DNA of 64,000 bases, taken from the NCBI RefSeq assembly GCF_016591715.1, contig NZ_AP024109.1, positions 4,216,001 through 4,280,000 on the forward strand, written 5' to 3'. Within the stretch, counting starts at the first letter, position 1. Each line of letters starts with the position of its first letter. The notes below the pieces were generated by a model. The model saw only the letters and a list, made by a program, of their open reading frames with translations, did no database searches and was not told where the DNA came from. This document shows positions 35,720 through 45,035 of this stretch, piece by piece. The position numbers were made by a program, and so were the translations under genes. Source of the stretch: Mesorhizobium sp. J8. GTDB lineage: Bacteria; Pseudomonadota; Alphaproteobacteria; Rhizobiales; Rhizobiaceae.

Positions 35720-38709
35720 GCCCCCGCCGCGCCGAGACCGGCGGCCGGATCGACCGGCTGCGCACCATCCGCTTCACCTTCGACGGCGCGCCCTATACCG
35801 GCCATGCCGGCGACACGCTGGCCTCGGCGCTGCTCGCCAATGGCGTGACGCTGTTCGGCCGCTCCTTCAAATACCATCGCCCGCGCGGCCTGCTCGCCGC
35901 CGGCGTCGAGGAGCCCAACGCGCTGGTGACGGTGCTGCGCGGCGAGGTGCGTGAGCCGAACATCCCGGCCACCATGGTCGAGATCTATGATGGGCTCGTC
36001 GCCGTCAGCCAGAACCGCACGCCTTCCCTCGCCTGGGACATCGGCGCCATCAACCAGCTCGGCGGCAAGATCCTGTCGGCCGGTTTCTACTACAAGACCT
36101 TCATGGGGCCGGTGATCGGTCCGCTGAAAGGCACGCGCTTCTGGATGTTCTGCGAACATTTCATCCGCCGCGCCGCCGGTCTCGGCAAGGCCGGCACCGC
36201 TCCCGACCCGGGGCGCTACGAGCGCATGAACGCGTTTTGCGACGTGCTGGTCGTCGGCTCCGGTCCGGCCGGCCTGATGGCCGCGAAGGCCGCTGCCGAC
36301 CAGGGCGCCCGCGTTATCCTCGCCGATCTCGAAGCCAACCTTGGCGGCTCCGCCAACTGGTCGGGCGAGACCATTGACGGCATGCCCGCCGCCGACTGGG
36401 CCCAGCGCATGGCTGCGCAGCTCGGAGGCAACGATAATGTGCGGCTTTTGCCACGCACGACGGTGTGGGGCTATTACGACGGCAACACGCTTGCCGCCCT
36501 TGAGCGCGTGAGCGACCATAAGGAAGTGGCGGCCAAGGGCGAGCCGCGCCAGCGCTACTGGGCGATCCGCGCGCGTACGGTGGTGCTCGCCACCGGCTCG
36601 TTCGAGCGGCCGCTGGTGTTTCCCGGCAATGATCGTCCGGGCGTCATGCTGGCGCATGCGGCCGAACGTTACGCCAACGAATATGGCGTGCTGCCGGGAC
36701 AGCGCATCGCGCTCTTCACCAATAACGACAGCGCCTACCGCTCCGCCGTCGCCTTGAAGAAGGCCGGCGCAGCAGTGGTTGCCATTATCGACGTCCGCGG
36801 CGATGTCTCAAACGAGATGCGCCGGCTGGCGAGCGATGCGGAGGCCGAGCTGCTTGCCAGTCACGCTGTGGTCGCGACCGAAGGCGGCAAGGCGCTCACC
36901 GGCCTCAAGGTGCAGCGCTTCGACTTTATGAGCGGCGCACTGAGCGGCGACGAACGCAGCATCCATGCCGACAGCCTTCTGATGTCGGGCGGCTGGTCGC
37001 CGACCATCCATCTCGCCAGCCAGGCCGGCGCGAAGGCCGAGTGGGATCCGGCAAGACAAGCCTTCCTGCCGCCGAAGCCGACGCAACGATGGATCGGCGC
37101 CGGCGCTTTCACCGGCAGTTTTTCGACTGCCGAAGCCATTGCCGAAGGCCGCGCGGCCGGCCTTCAGGCGGCCGGAGGTGCAGCATCATCCGCACCCCTG
37201 CCCGTGGTTGAGGCTGCTCCGGGCGAGCCCGATCCGGCCCCGGTTTTCGAGATCAAGGCCAAGGGCAAGAGTTTCGTCGATTTCCAGCACGATGTCACCG
37301 CCGAGGACGTGCGGCTGGCGCATCGCGAAGGCTTCGTCTCGGTCGAGCATCTGAAGCGCTACACCACGCTCGGCATGGCGACCGACCAGGGCAAGAACTC
37401 CAATGTGCCGGGCCTCGCCATCATGGCCGAGGCCCTGGGCAAGCCCATCCCCGAAGTCGGCACGACGCGCTTCCGCCCGCCCTATACGGCCGTGTCGATC
37501 GGCTCGCTTGCCGCCGAACGCTTCGGCGATCTCAAACCCGAGCGGCTGACGCCGATGCATGACTGGCACGTCGCCAATGGCGCGAGAATGTATTCGGCCG
37601 GCCTCTGGTACCGGCCGATGATCTACGGCCTTCCGGGCGAGACGGTCGAGCAGGCCTATGTCCGTGAGGCCAGGGCAACCCGCGAGAGCGCCGGCATTGT
37701 CGACGTCTCGACGCTGGGCAAGATCGCGGTGCAGGGGCCTGATGCGGCCGAGTTCCTCGATCGCGTCTACACCAACATGTTTTCGACGCTGGCCGTCGGC
37801 AAGGCCCGCTACGGCCTGATGCTGCGCGAGGACGGGCTTGCCTTCGACGACGGCACCACCTGGCGGCTCGGCGAGCAGGAATTCCTGATGACCACCACCA
37901 CGGCCAATGCCGGAAAGGTGATGCAGCATCTGGAGTATTTCCTCGACGTCATCTGGCCGGAGCTGAAGGTCATCGTCACCTCCGTCACCGACGAATGGGC
38001 GGGCGCCGCGATCGGCGGCCCGAACGCACGCGCCATCCTCGCTTCCTGCGTCACCGGCACCGCCGTCGATAACGCCACTTTGCCCTTCATGGGCATCGTC
38101 CATGGCCGAATCGCCGGTGTCCCGGTGATGATCTGCCGGCTGTCCTTTTCCGGCGAGATGGCCTTCGAGGTCTATTCCGGCGCCGGCTACGGCACCCGCG
38201 TCTGGGAAGCCCTGATCGAGGCCGGCAAGCCTTTCGGCCTTGTCACCTACGGGCTGGAGGCGCTGGGCACGATGCGCATCGAAAAAGGCCATGTCACCGG
38301 CGCCGAGATCGATGGCCGTACCACGGCGCGCGATCTCCATCTCGACTGGATGCTGTCGAAGAAGAAGCCCTTTATCGGCTCGGCCATGATGGACCGCGAA
38401 GGCCTTATCGCTCCGGACCGGCTGGAGCTGGTCGGGCTGATCGCCCTCGACAACCGGCCGCTCAACGGCGGCGGTCATATCGTCGAGGAACTGGACGAGG
38501 CCAATCCGCACGACTCGCTCGGTCACATCACCGCCTGCTGCTATTCGCCGGCGCTCGGCAAATATATCGCGCTGGCTTTGGTCAAGGGCGGCAAGGCGCG
38601 CCACGGGACGCGCGCCTTCGTGTCCGACCCGCTGCGCAACCGGTTCGGGCCGGTCGAAATCGTCTCCAACCATTTCTACGATCCCGACGGGAGCCGCATG
38701 CATGGCTGA
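35716..38709 (+). CDS. soxA: Sarcosine oxidase alpha subunit
   Basis: 997 residues from GTG. Order: N-terminal ferredoxin-like domain (about 15-105) without the cluster cysteines, NAD-binding Rossmann domain (LVVGSGPAGLMAAKAAA near 176-192), a second dinucleotide-fold part (about 290-480), then a GcvT folate domain (about 600-990) that takes up the one-carbon unit. Matches the family's usual length and order. Overlaps soxD and soxG, so all four are translationally coupled except for the soxB-soxD gap. Confidence 0.95.
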   Translation: MSPRRAETGGRIDRLRTIRFTFDGAPYTGHAGDTLASALLANGVTLFGRSFKYHRPRGLLAAGVEEPNALVTVLRGEVREPNIPATMVEIYDGLVAVSQNRTPSLAWDIGAINQLGGKILSAGFYYKTFMGPVIGPLKGTRFWMFCEHFIRRAAGLGKAGTAPDPGRYERMNAFCDVLVVGSGPAGLMAAKAAADQGARVILADLEANLGGSANWSGETIDGMPAADWAQRMAAQLGGNDNVRLLPRTTVWGYYDGNTLAALERVSDHKEVAAKGEPRQRYWAIRARTVVLATGSFERPLVFPGNDRPGVMLAHAAERYANEYGVLPGQRIALFTNNDSAYRSAVALKKAGAAVVAIIDVRGDVSNEMRRLASDAEAELLASHAVVATEGGKALTGLKVQRFDFMSGALSGDERSIHADSLLMSGGWSPTIHLASQAGAKAEWDPARQAFLPPKPTQRWIGAGAFTGSFSTAEAIAEGRAAGLQAAGGAASSAPLPVVEAAPGEPDPAPVFEIKAKGKSFVDFQHDVTAEDVRLAHREGFVSVEHLKRYTTLGMATDQGKNSNVPGLAIMAEALGKPIPEVGTTRFRPPYTAVSIGSLAAERFGDLKPERLTPMHDWHVANGARMYSAGLWYRPMIYGLPGETVEQAYVREARATRESAGIVDVSTLGKIAVQGPDAAEFLDRVYTNMFSTLAVGKARYGLMLREDGLAFDDGTTWRLGEQEFLMTTTTANAGKVMQHLEYFLDVIWPELKVIVTSVTDEWAGAAIGGPNARAILASCVTGTAVDNATLPFMGIVHGRIAGVPVMICRLSFSGEMAFEVYSGAGYGTRVWEALIEAGKPFGLVTYGLEALGTMRIEKGHVTGAEIDGRTTARDLHLDWMLSKKKPFIGSAMMDREGLIAPDRLELVGLIALDNRPLNGGGHIVEELDEANPHDSLGHITACCYSPALGKYIALALVKGGKARHGTRAFVSDPLRNRFGPVEIVSNHFYDPDGSRMHG

Positions 38710-39304
38710 GCTGCATTTGCCCGAACGCCAGTCGCCGCTCGAGCCGGATTATCATCCCGGTTCGCACGGCAATTTCGAACATGGCGTCGATGTCATCCTG
38801 TCCGAGACGCGGCCGGGTTCGATCCTGCAGCTCGCCGGCTGGCCGGGCGAGGAGACGCGGCTGATCGAGGTCATCCGCAAGGTCACCGGGCTCGCTCTGC
38901 CCGACGGCGCCGGCGGCGGCGTGAGCAGTGGCGGCCGCGCCGCTTTCGGCTTCGCGCCGGGGAAATTCACCGTGGTCGACGAGGCAGAGGGGCTTGCGCA
39001 AGCCTTCGCCGGCGCCATCACGCCGGCCATCGGCACGCTGACCGATCTCTCGCATGGCCGCACCGCGATCCGCATCGCCGGCCCGAAGGCCGAATGGGTG
39101 ATGGCGAAGTTCTTCGCCATCGACTTCGCCTTGCCCGCCTTCCCGCTCGGCGCCGGCCGCTCGACCAATCATCACGACATCTTCGCCCAAATCCAGCGCA
39201 GCGGCGCCGACCAGTTCGACATCTACGTCTTCCGCTCCTTTGCGCGGTCGTTCTGGAAGGCCTTGTGCCACGCCAGCGAAGAAGTCGGCTACGAGGTGCA
39301 GTAG
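38702..39304 (+). CDS. soxG: Sarcosine oxidase gamma subunit
   Basis: 200 residues. Structural subunit with a GcvT-like fold, recognised by PLGAGRSTNHHDIFAQIQRSG-type spacing and FDIYVFRSFARSFW near the C-terminus. Overlaps soxA by eight bases. Last gene of the operon; a long palindromic element follows eight bases downstream. The usual companions glyA, purU and folD are absent here. Confidence 0.92.
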   Translation: MAELHLPERQSPLEPDYHPGSHGNFEHGVDVILSETRPGSILQLAGWPGEETRLIEVIRKVTGLALPDGAGGGVSSGGRAAFGFAPGKFTVVDEAEGLAQAFAGAITPAIGTLTDLSHGRTAIRIAGPKAEWVMAKFFAIDFALPAFPLGAGRSTNHHDIFAQIQRSGADQFDIYVFRSFARSFWKALCHASEEVGYEVQ

Positions 39305-39311
39305 AGCGCTT

Positions 39312-39444
39312 AAGGTGTGTTGAGATTCAGGTCAGGCCGAGCCGGATTTCGAGAACCGGAGCGGAGCGTACTAAAGTACGTGAGCACCGGAAGCGCAGGA
39401 AATTGGCATTGCAGGCCGGCCTCACCTGAATATCAACACACCTT
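39312..39444. repeat. Long palindromic element, copy B
   Basis: AAGGTGTGTTGAGATTCAGG at the left is complementary to CCTGAATATCAACACACCTT at the right. Centre: GAGAACCGGAGCGGAGCGTAC / GTACGTGAGCACCGGAAGC. Nearly identical arms to copy C (59487-59631). Located after soxG. Confidence 0.85.
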
Positions 39445-39583
39445 TGGTCCAGCCGCTAACTGGCACTATCAACGGCTACAACTGCTGCTTGAGCACTGGG
39501 CCAGCAGGCGCGATAGCTAAGGAATCACGGGCGTTTGCCAAGGCAGACGCCCGCTCAGGCAACCAGTTCGACCATACCCTTCC

Positions 39584-41026
39584 ATGACTGTTGAGACTTC
39601 GGCGACGGCCACGACCCGCTTTGCTCCGGCGGAGGGTCCGTCGATGCTGTTGCCGGCAACCGTCGCTTGTGGCGTGTTCATGACGAGCCTGGACCAGAAC
39701 GTCGTGGTCACCGCGCTGCCCGGCATCGGCGAGAGCCTGGACCGCCCGCCAAGCCAGCTTGGCCTTTTGATCACCGTCTATGTCGCGAGCCTCATCGTCA
39801 CCATGCCGCTCGGCGGCTGGCTGGCCGACCGCTTCGGCCTGCGCAATGTCTATTGCTTCGCCCTGCTCGTCTTCGCCAGCGCCTCGGCCTTGTGCGGCCT
39901 TTCGGAAAATATCTGGATGCTGGTCGGCTCGCGCGCCTTGCAGGGGTGCGGCGGCGCGCTGATGGGCACGCTTGGCCAGGTCGTGATCCTGTCGAGTTTC
40001 CCGCGCGACCGCACGCTGAAGATCAACATGTATATCTCGCTCGCCGGCCAGTCAGGGCCGCTGGTCGGACCGCTCGTCGGCGGCGCGCTGACCACCTACG
40101 TGTCCTGGCGCTGGATCTTCTACATCAACATCCCGATCGCTCTGACCGCGGCGCTTCTGGCTGCCTCGCTGTTCCCGACGACGACCAAGCCGGTGCGCAC
40201 GCCATTCGATTATCCGGGCTTCCTGCTCGTCGGCAGCGGCATGGGGCTGCTCGTCTTCGGCATGGATTCGCTCGCCGCCAAGGATGCCGCGGGCAGTCTC
40301 ATCGGCATCGAGCTCGGCCTGGCGATCGTCATCCTGACGGTTGCCGCCTTCTATTGCCTGCGCGCCCGCAATCCGCTGCTCGACCTCAACCTGCTGCGCA
40401 TCCGCACTTTCCGCATCTCCTTCCTCACCGGCGGTGGTCTCGACACGATCGGCCTGAGTTCCGTGGTTTTCCTTCTGCCGCTGATGTTCCAGCTCGGCTT
40501 CGGCATGAGCGCGGTGCAAGCAGGATCGCTGACTTTCGTCGCCGCGATCGGGTCATTGCTGATGCGCTTCTTCATGCCGCGCCTTCTGAACCGTTTCGGC
40601 TTCAGGCGCGTGCTGGTCACCAACACGCCGATCGTCGCCCTGCTGGTTGCCGGTTTCGCCCTGATGCAGGAAAGCCTGCCGGCCTGGATCGTTTTGGCCT
40701 ACATCTTCACCTTCGGCGTCTTCCGCTCCGTGCAATGGGCCTCGACCGGCAATCTTTCCTATTCGGACATCGCGCCGGAGCAGCTCGCCCGCTTCAGCGC
40801 GCTCTATTACATCCTGTGGCAGCTTGCGGTGGCGATCAGCGTCGGCCTCGCGGCGGCGCTGCTCTCGCTGCTTGCCGGCGGCGGCAAGGCCAGCGTCAAT
40901 GACTATCGCATCCTGTTCGTCATCGAAGGCCTGATCACGCTTTGCGCGCTGTCGGCCTATCTCAGGCTGACGCCGCAGGACGGCGCGCATGTCAGCGGAC
41001 ACGGTGCGCATATGAACACCGACTAA
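39584..41026 (+). CDS. MFS transporter, DHA2 (EmrB/QacA) type drug/solute exporter
   Basis: 480 residues, about 14 helices. Motif A is GGWLADRFGLR (about 67-77), and the DHA2/DHA1 motif C analogue is GQSGPLVGPLVGG. The first helix carries FMTSLDQNVVVTALPGI, as in EmrB (motif D1 region). It exports hydrophobic compounds with proton exchange. No HlyD-type partner adjoins. It is convergent with the nitroreductase. Confidence 0.88.
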   Translation: MTVETSATATTRFAPAEGPSMLLPATVACGVFMTSLDQNVVVTALPGIGESLDRPPSQLGLLITVYVASLIVTMPLGGWLADRFGLRNVYCFALLVFASASALCGLSENIWMLVGSRALQGCGGALMGTLGQVVILSSFPRDRTLKINMYISLAGQSGPLVGPLVGGALTTYVSWRWIFYINIPIALTAALLAASLFPTTTKPVRTPFDYPGFLLVGSGMGLLVFGMDSLAAKDAAGSLIGIELGLAIVILTVAAFYCLRARNPLLDLNLLRIRTFRISFLTGGGLDTIGLSSVVFLLPLMFQLGFGMSAVQAGSLTFVAAIGSLLMRFFMPRLLNRFGFRRVLVTNTPIVALLVAGFALMQESLPAWIVLAYIFTFGVFRSVQWASTGNLSYSDIAPEQLARFSALYYILWQLAVAISVGLAAALLSLLAGGGKASVNDYRILFVIEGLITLCALSAYLRLTPQDGAHVSGHGAHMNTD

Positions 41027-41033
41027 GCCGGCG

Positions 41034-41738
41034 CTACTCCGCGAACGTCACCCAGTCCTCGAGCGGCGCTCGGTCGGTGCGGAACTCGTTCTCCGGCTTC
41101 GACGTGTCCTCATAGCCGAGCGCCATTCCGCAGACGACGATTTCCTCGTCGGGAATGTTGAGCACCGGCCTGATCTGGCGGTGATAGGGCGCGAAGGCCG
41201 CCTGGGGACAGGTATGCAATCCCCTGCCCCGCGCAGCGACCATGATGTTCTGCAGGAACATGCCGTAATCGATCCAGGAGCCCTGGTTCAACCTCCGGTC
41301 GATCGTGAAGATCATGCCGACGGGAGCGTCGAAGAAGATGAAGTTGCGGTCGTGCTGCGCCCGCATCTTGTCGACCTCGCGCCGGCCGATGCCCAGCGCG
41401 CCGTAAAGCCCAAAGCCGTTGGCGCGTCGGCGGGTCAGATAGGGCTCGAAGAACTGGTCGGGATAATAACGATATTCGTCCCACTCCGCCTTTTCAGCGC
41501 GAATGCCGGAGTTGAGGATGGCGTCGCTGATGCGCTGTTTGACCTCGCCCTTGGTCACATAGACGCGCCAGGGCTGCATGTTGGTGCCGGACGGCGCGCG
41601 CGCGGCGACCGCCAGGATCGCGCGGATCGTCTCGTCATCAACCATGTCGGGCAGGAAAGCGCGCACGGAACGGCGCGAGGTGATCGCCTCGTCGACGATC
41701 GCCGCTTCCGATGCGATCCGGATGTTCTTCTCAAGCAT
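41034..41738 (-). CDS. Nitroreductase-family FMN oxidoreductase
   Basis: 234 residues from the ATG behind AAAGGGA; the open frame upstream lacks homology. FMN contacts are SRRSVRAF near the start and ARAPSGTNMQPW in the middle third, and the dimer/flavin segment is IDYGMFLQNIMVAARGRGL. The family reduces nitro groups, enones or quinones with NAD(P)H. It is divergent from an XRE-cupin regulator and shares with it a 235-bp promoter region containing a perfect inverted repeat, so it may be a member of that regulon. Confidence 0.87.
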   Translation of the reverse strand: MLEKNIRIASEAAIVDEAITSRRSVRAFLPDMVDDETIRAILAVAARAPSGTNMQPWRVYVTKGEVKQRISDAILNSGIRAEKAEWDEYRYYPDQFFEPYLTRRRANGFGLYGALGIGRREVDKMRAQHDRNFIFFDAPVGMIFTIDRRLNQGSWIDYGMFLQNIMVAARGRGLHTCPQAAFAPYHRQIRPVLNIPDEEIVVCGMALGYEDTSKPENEFRTDRAPLEDWVTFAE

Positions 41739-41919
41739 GGGCCGTCCCTTTGCGCATGGCCGGAAACCGCCAACACGGTTTTCCTGACGACCATCCGCAG
41801 ACTCTAAGCTAAACTGGTCCCCGACCGGGCGCCCCACTCGCCGCTCGTGCGCGAGCCTTTGCATCAACGGCCGAAAACGCGCAAGCAAATCTTGTGGCCT
41901 ATGAAAATCCCCTTGATTT

Positions 41920-41945
41920 TTTCATGATTTTACCGCTTCATGAAA
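41920..41945. promoter_or_regulatory. Probable operator between nitroreductase and XRE-cupin genes
   Basis: TTTCATGA-TTTTACCGCT-TCATGAAA, 8-bp perfect arms. Each arm is itself centred on the palindrome TCATGA. The area is AT-rich. Position just upstream of the XRE-cupin start fits autoregulation. Confidence 0.55.
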
Positions 41946-41973
41946 TTTAGCCGGATTTTTTCACGAGAAGCGC

Positions 41974-42561
41974 TTGAGCTCGACCACGGCCAGATCGGAG
42001 CAGGATAATGGCGACCGGCTGCTGGCCGGCGACATCCGCGCGCTGCGCAAGGCGCGCGGTTTGACGCTGGCTGAAATCGCCCTGAAGCTTGGCCGGTCGG
42101 TCGGCTGGGTCAGCCAGGTGGAGCGTGGCCTCTCGGTGCCTTCGGTCGGCGACCTGCGGGCATTCGCCGATCTCTTCGATGTACCGATCAGCCTGTTCTT
42201 CAGCCATGACGTGCCGGTCGAAGAGGAGCGCGGCGTGATCGTCCGGGCCGGCCGCCGCCGCGTGCTTGGCACAAGTGAATCCGGGTTGGTGGAAGAGCTT
42301 CTGTCGCCCGATCTCGGCGGTAGCTTCGAGGTGGTGCGCTCGGTGTTCGCGCCCGGCGCCGAGATGAAGACGGCAGCACTTCGGCCGACTGAGGAAGCCG
42401 GATACATCGCATCGGGCCTATTCGACATCGAGATAGCAGGCGTCTGGCATCGGCTTGGCGAAGGGGACTCGTTTCGCTTCGAGGGAAAGCCTTATCGCTG
42501 GCGCAATCCGGGCACCGAGCCGGCGGTTGTCATCTGGGTGGTTTCACCGCCTGTCTATTGA
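41974..42561 (+). CDS. XRE-family regulator with C-terminal cupin (PuuR-like)
   Basis: 195 residues from a TTG, the only plausible in-frame start, with GAGAAG upstream. Helix-turn-helix at about 18-75 (LRKARGLTLAEIALKLGRSVGWVSQVERG), cupin at about 120-190 (EAGYIASGLFDIEIAG, GDSFRFEGKPYRWRN). This type senses a small ligand in the cupin and often controls amine or amino acid catabolism. It is 20 bases upstream of the oxidoreductase at 42582 and probably in the same transcript. Confidence 0.86.
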   Translation: MSSTTARSEQDNGDRLLAGDIRALRKARGLTLAEIALKLGRSVGWVSQVERGLSVPSVGDLRAFADLFDVPISLFFSHDVPVEEERGVIVRAGRRRVLGTSESGLVEELLSPDLGGSFEVVRSVFAPGAEMKTAALRPTEEAGYIASGLFDIEIAGVWHRLGEGDSFRFEGKPYRWRNPGTEPAVVIWVVSPPVY

Positions 42562-42581
42562 TTTACTTTGGAGGACAAAAC

Positions 42582-45035
42582 ATGGCGGGTTTGCCGACCA
42601 CGGCGCGCGTGGTGATCATCGGAGGCGGCGTTGTCGGCTGTTCATCGCTCTATCATCTGTGCAAGGCGGGCTGGACCGACTGCGTGCTTCTGGAAAAGAA
42701 CGAGCTGACCTCCGGCTCGACCTGGCATGCCGCCGGCAACGTGCCGACCTTTTCATCGTCATGGTCGCTGATGAACATGCAGCGCTACTCGACCGAGCTT
42801 TACCGGGGGCTCGCCGAAGCGGTCGACTATCCAATGAACTACCACGTCACCGGCTCGCTCCGGCTCGCCCATACGAAGGAGCGCATCCAGGAATTCCAGC
42901 GCGCCAAGGGCATGGGTCGCTACCAGGGCATGGACATCGACGTCGTCGGCCTTGACGAGATCAAACGCCGTTACCCTTTCATCGAGACGCACGATCTAAA
43001 AGGCGCGCTTTACGATCCGAGCGACGGCGACATCGACCCGGCGCAGCTGACCCAGGCGCTTGCCAAGGGCGCGCGCGACATGGGCGCCAAGATCGTCCGC
43101 TTCTGCCCGGTCACCGGCGTGCGCCGTGAGAACGGCGAATGGGTGGTCGAAACACCGCAGGGCGAAATCCGCTGCGAGATCGTCGTCAACGCCGCCGGCT
43201 ACCGCGCCGCCGAGGTCGGGAAAATGTTCGGCCGCGACGTGCCGATGATGGTGATGAGCCATCAATACATCTTGTTCGAGGAAATCCCCGAGCTTGCCGC
43301 CTGGACGAAGGAACAGGGCCACAAGCTGCCGCTGCTGCGCGACGTCGACACGTCCTATTACCTGCGCCAGGAAAAGACCGGCATGAATCTCGGCCCCTAT
43401 GAGCGCAATTGCCGCGCGCATTGGGCGACCCACAACGATCCGATGCCGGAGGATTTTTCCTTCCAGCTTTTCCCCGACGACCTCGATCGTCTCGAGCATT
43501 ATCTCGCCGACGCCGTCGCTCGCGTGCCGATCCTCGGCACCGCCGGCCTTTCCAAGGTGATCAACGGACCGATCCCCTATGCGCCGGACGGCAACCCGCT
43601 GATCGGGCCGATGCCCGGCGTGCCGAATGCCTTCGAAGCCTGCGTCTTCACCTTCGGCATCGCGCAAGGTGGCGGTGCCGGCAAGGTGCTGGCCGAATGG
43701 GTGACGGAGGGCCAGACCGAGTGGGACATGTGGTCTTGCGACCCGCGCCGCTTCACGTCCTTCGCCTCGGCGCCCGATTATTGCGTCGCCAAGGGCATGG
43801 AAATCTACGGTAACGAATACGCCATCCAGTTCCCGCGCCATGCCTGGCCGGAGGGTCGCAACCGCAAACTTTCGCCGCTCCATGAGCGCATCAAGGCGCT
43901 GGGCGGCCAGTTCGATGCCTATAATGGCTGGGAGCGCGCGACCTGGTACGCGAAGCCCGGCGACGATACCTCCGAGGAAGCGACGCTGACCTTCCGCCGT
44001 GACGGGCCCTGGCAACGCGCGGTGCGCGAGGAATGCCTCGCCGTGCGCGACGCCGCCGGCATTCTCGACCTGCCCGGCTTCTCGCGCTTCAACCTCGAAG
44101 GCCCGGGCGCGGCCGACTGGCTGTCGCTCCAGGTCACCGGCCTCGTGCCGAAGCCCGGCCGCATCGGTCTCGTCTATTTCTCGGACGACAAGGGCCGCAT
44201 CGTCACCGAAATGTCGGTGGTTCGCCATGGCGAGGACCAGATGACGCTGATCACCGCGGCGGTGGCGCAATGGCACGATTTCGAATGGCTGAAGTCGCGC
44301 ATGCCGGCCGATGCTGCCTTCACGCTGACCGACCGGACGGAAGAATATTCGACCCAGATTCTCGCCGGTCCGAACTCGCGCAAAATCCTGGCCGAGGTCT
44401 GCGAGGCCGATTTGAGCCTGCCCTGGCTGACGCATCAGGAAACGACCATCGCCGGGCGCTGGGCGAAACTGGTGCGCGTCTCCTTCGCCGGCGAACTCGG
44501 CTGGGAAATCCACACCAAGGTCGCCGACACGCTGGCGGTCTTCGACGCCGTCTGGGCAGCCGGCCAGAAGCACGGCCTGACGCCTTTCGGCATGTATGCG
44601 CTGGATTCGCTGCGTCTCGAAAAAGGCTACCGCGCATGGAAGGGCGATCTTTCCACCGACTATTCGATCCTGCAGGGCGGGCTGGAGCGCTTCGTCAAAT
44701 GGGACAAGCCCGATTTCCGCGGCAAGGCTGCTTTGCTCAATGAGAAGCAGCAGGGCGTGAAGAAGCGCTTCGTCACGCTGGTGGTCGAAAACCCCGGCGA
44801 CTGCGACGCGCCCTATATGTCCACGCTCTGGCACGACGGCAGGATCGTCGGCGAGACGACGTCCGGCGGCTGGGGCCATCGCGTCGGCAAGTCGATCGCG
44901 CTCGGCATGCTGCGCGCCGACCTCACCGAGCCGGGTACAGCGGTCGAGGTCGAGATTTTTGGCGATCGCTTCAAGGCCGTCGTCCAGAAGGACGAGCCGC
45001 TGTGGGATCCGAAGAATGAGAGGTTGAGAGCCTGA
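42582..45035 (+). CDS. FAD-dependent oxidoreductase with GcvT domains, dimethylglycine-dehydrogenase-like
   Basis: 817 residues from the ATG behind GGAGG. FAD motif GGGVVG is at 14-19; the flavin-linking histidine His49 is in SGSTWHAAGN. FAO-type domain around 370-430 (PLHERIKALGGQFDAYNGWERA), then the GcvT folate domain and C-terminal domain to 817. Predicted to oxidise an N-methyl amino acid and give methylene-THF. It overlaps the next gene (TGATG). Paralogue of 46213 in the same operon. Confidence 0.88.
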   Translation: MAGLPTTARVVIIGGGVVGCSSLYHLCKAGWTDCVLLEKNELTSGSTWHAAGNVPTFSSSWSLMNMQRYSTELYRGLAEAVDYPMNYHVTGSLRLAHTKERIQEFQRAKGMGRYQGMDIDVVGLDEIKRRYPFIETHDLKGALYDPSDGDIDPAQLTQALAKGARDMGAKIVRFCPVTGVRRENGEWVVETPQGEIRCEIVVNAAGYRAAEVGKMFGRDVPMMVMSHQYILFEEIPELAAWTKEQGHKLPLLRDVDTSYYLRQEKTGMNLGPYERNCRAHWATHNDPMPEDFSFQLFPDDLDRLEHYLADAVARVPILGTAGLSKVINGPIPYAPDGNPLIGPMPGVPNAFEACVFTFGIAQGGGAGKVLAEWVTEGQTEWDMWSCDPRRFTSFASAPDYCVAKGMEIYGNEYAIQFPRHAWPEGRNRKLSPLHERIKALGGQFDAYNGWERATWYAKPGDDTSEEATLTFRRDGPWQRAVREECLAVRDAAGILDLPGFSRFNLEGPGAADWLSLQVTGLVPKPGRIGLVYFSDDKGRIVTEMSVVRHGEDQMTLITAAVAQWHDFEWLKSRMPADAAFTLTDRTEEYSTQILAGPNSRKILAEVCEADLSLPWLTHQETTIAGRWAKLVRVSFAGELGWEIHTKVADTLAVFDAVWAAGQKHGLTPFGMYALDSLRLEKGYRAWKGDLSTDYSILQGGLERFVKWDKPDFRGKAALLNEKQQGVKKRFVTLVVENPGDCDAPYMSTLWHDGRIVGETTSGGWGHRVGKSIALGMLRADLTEPGTAVEVEIFGDRFKAVVQKDEPLWDPKNERLRA

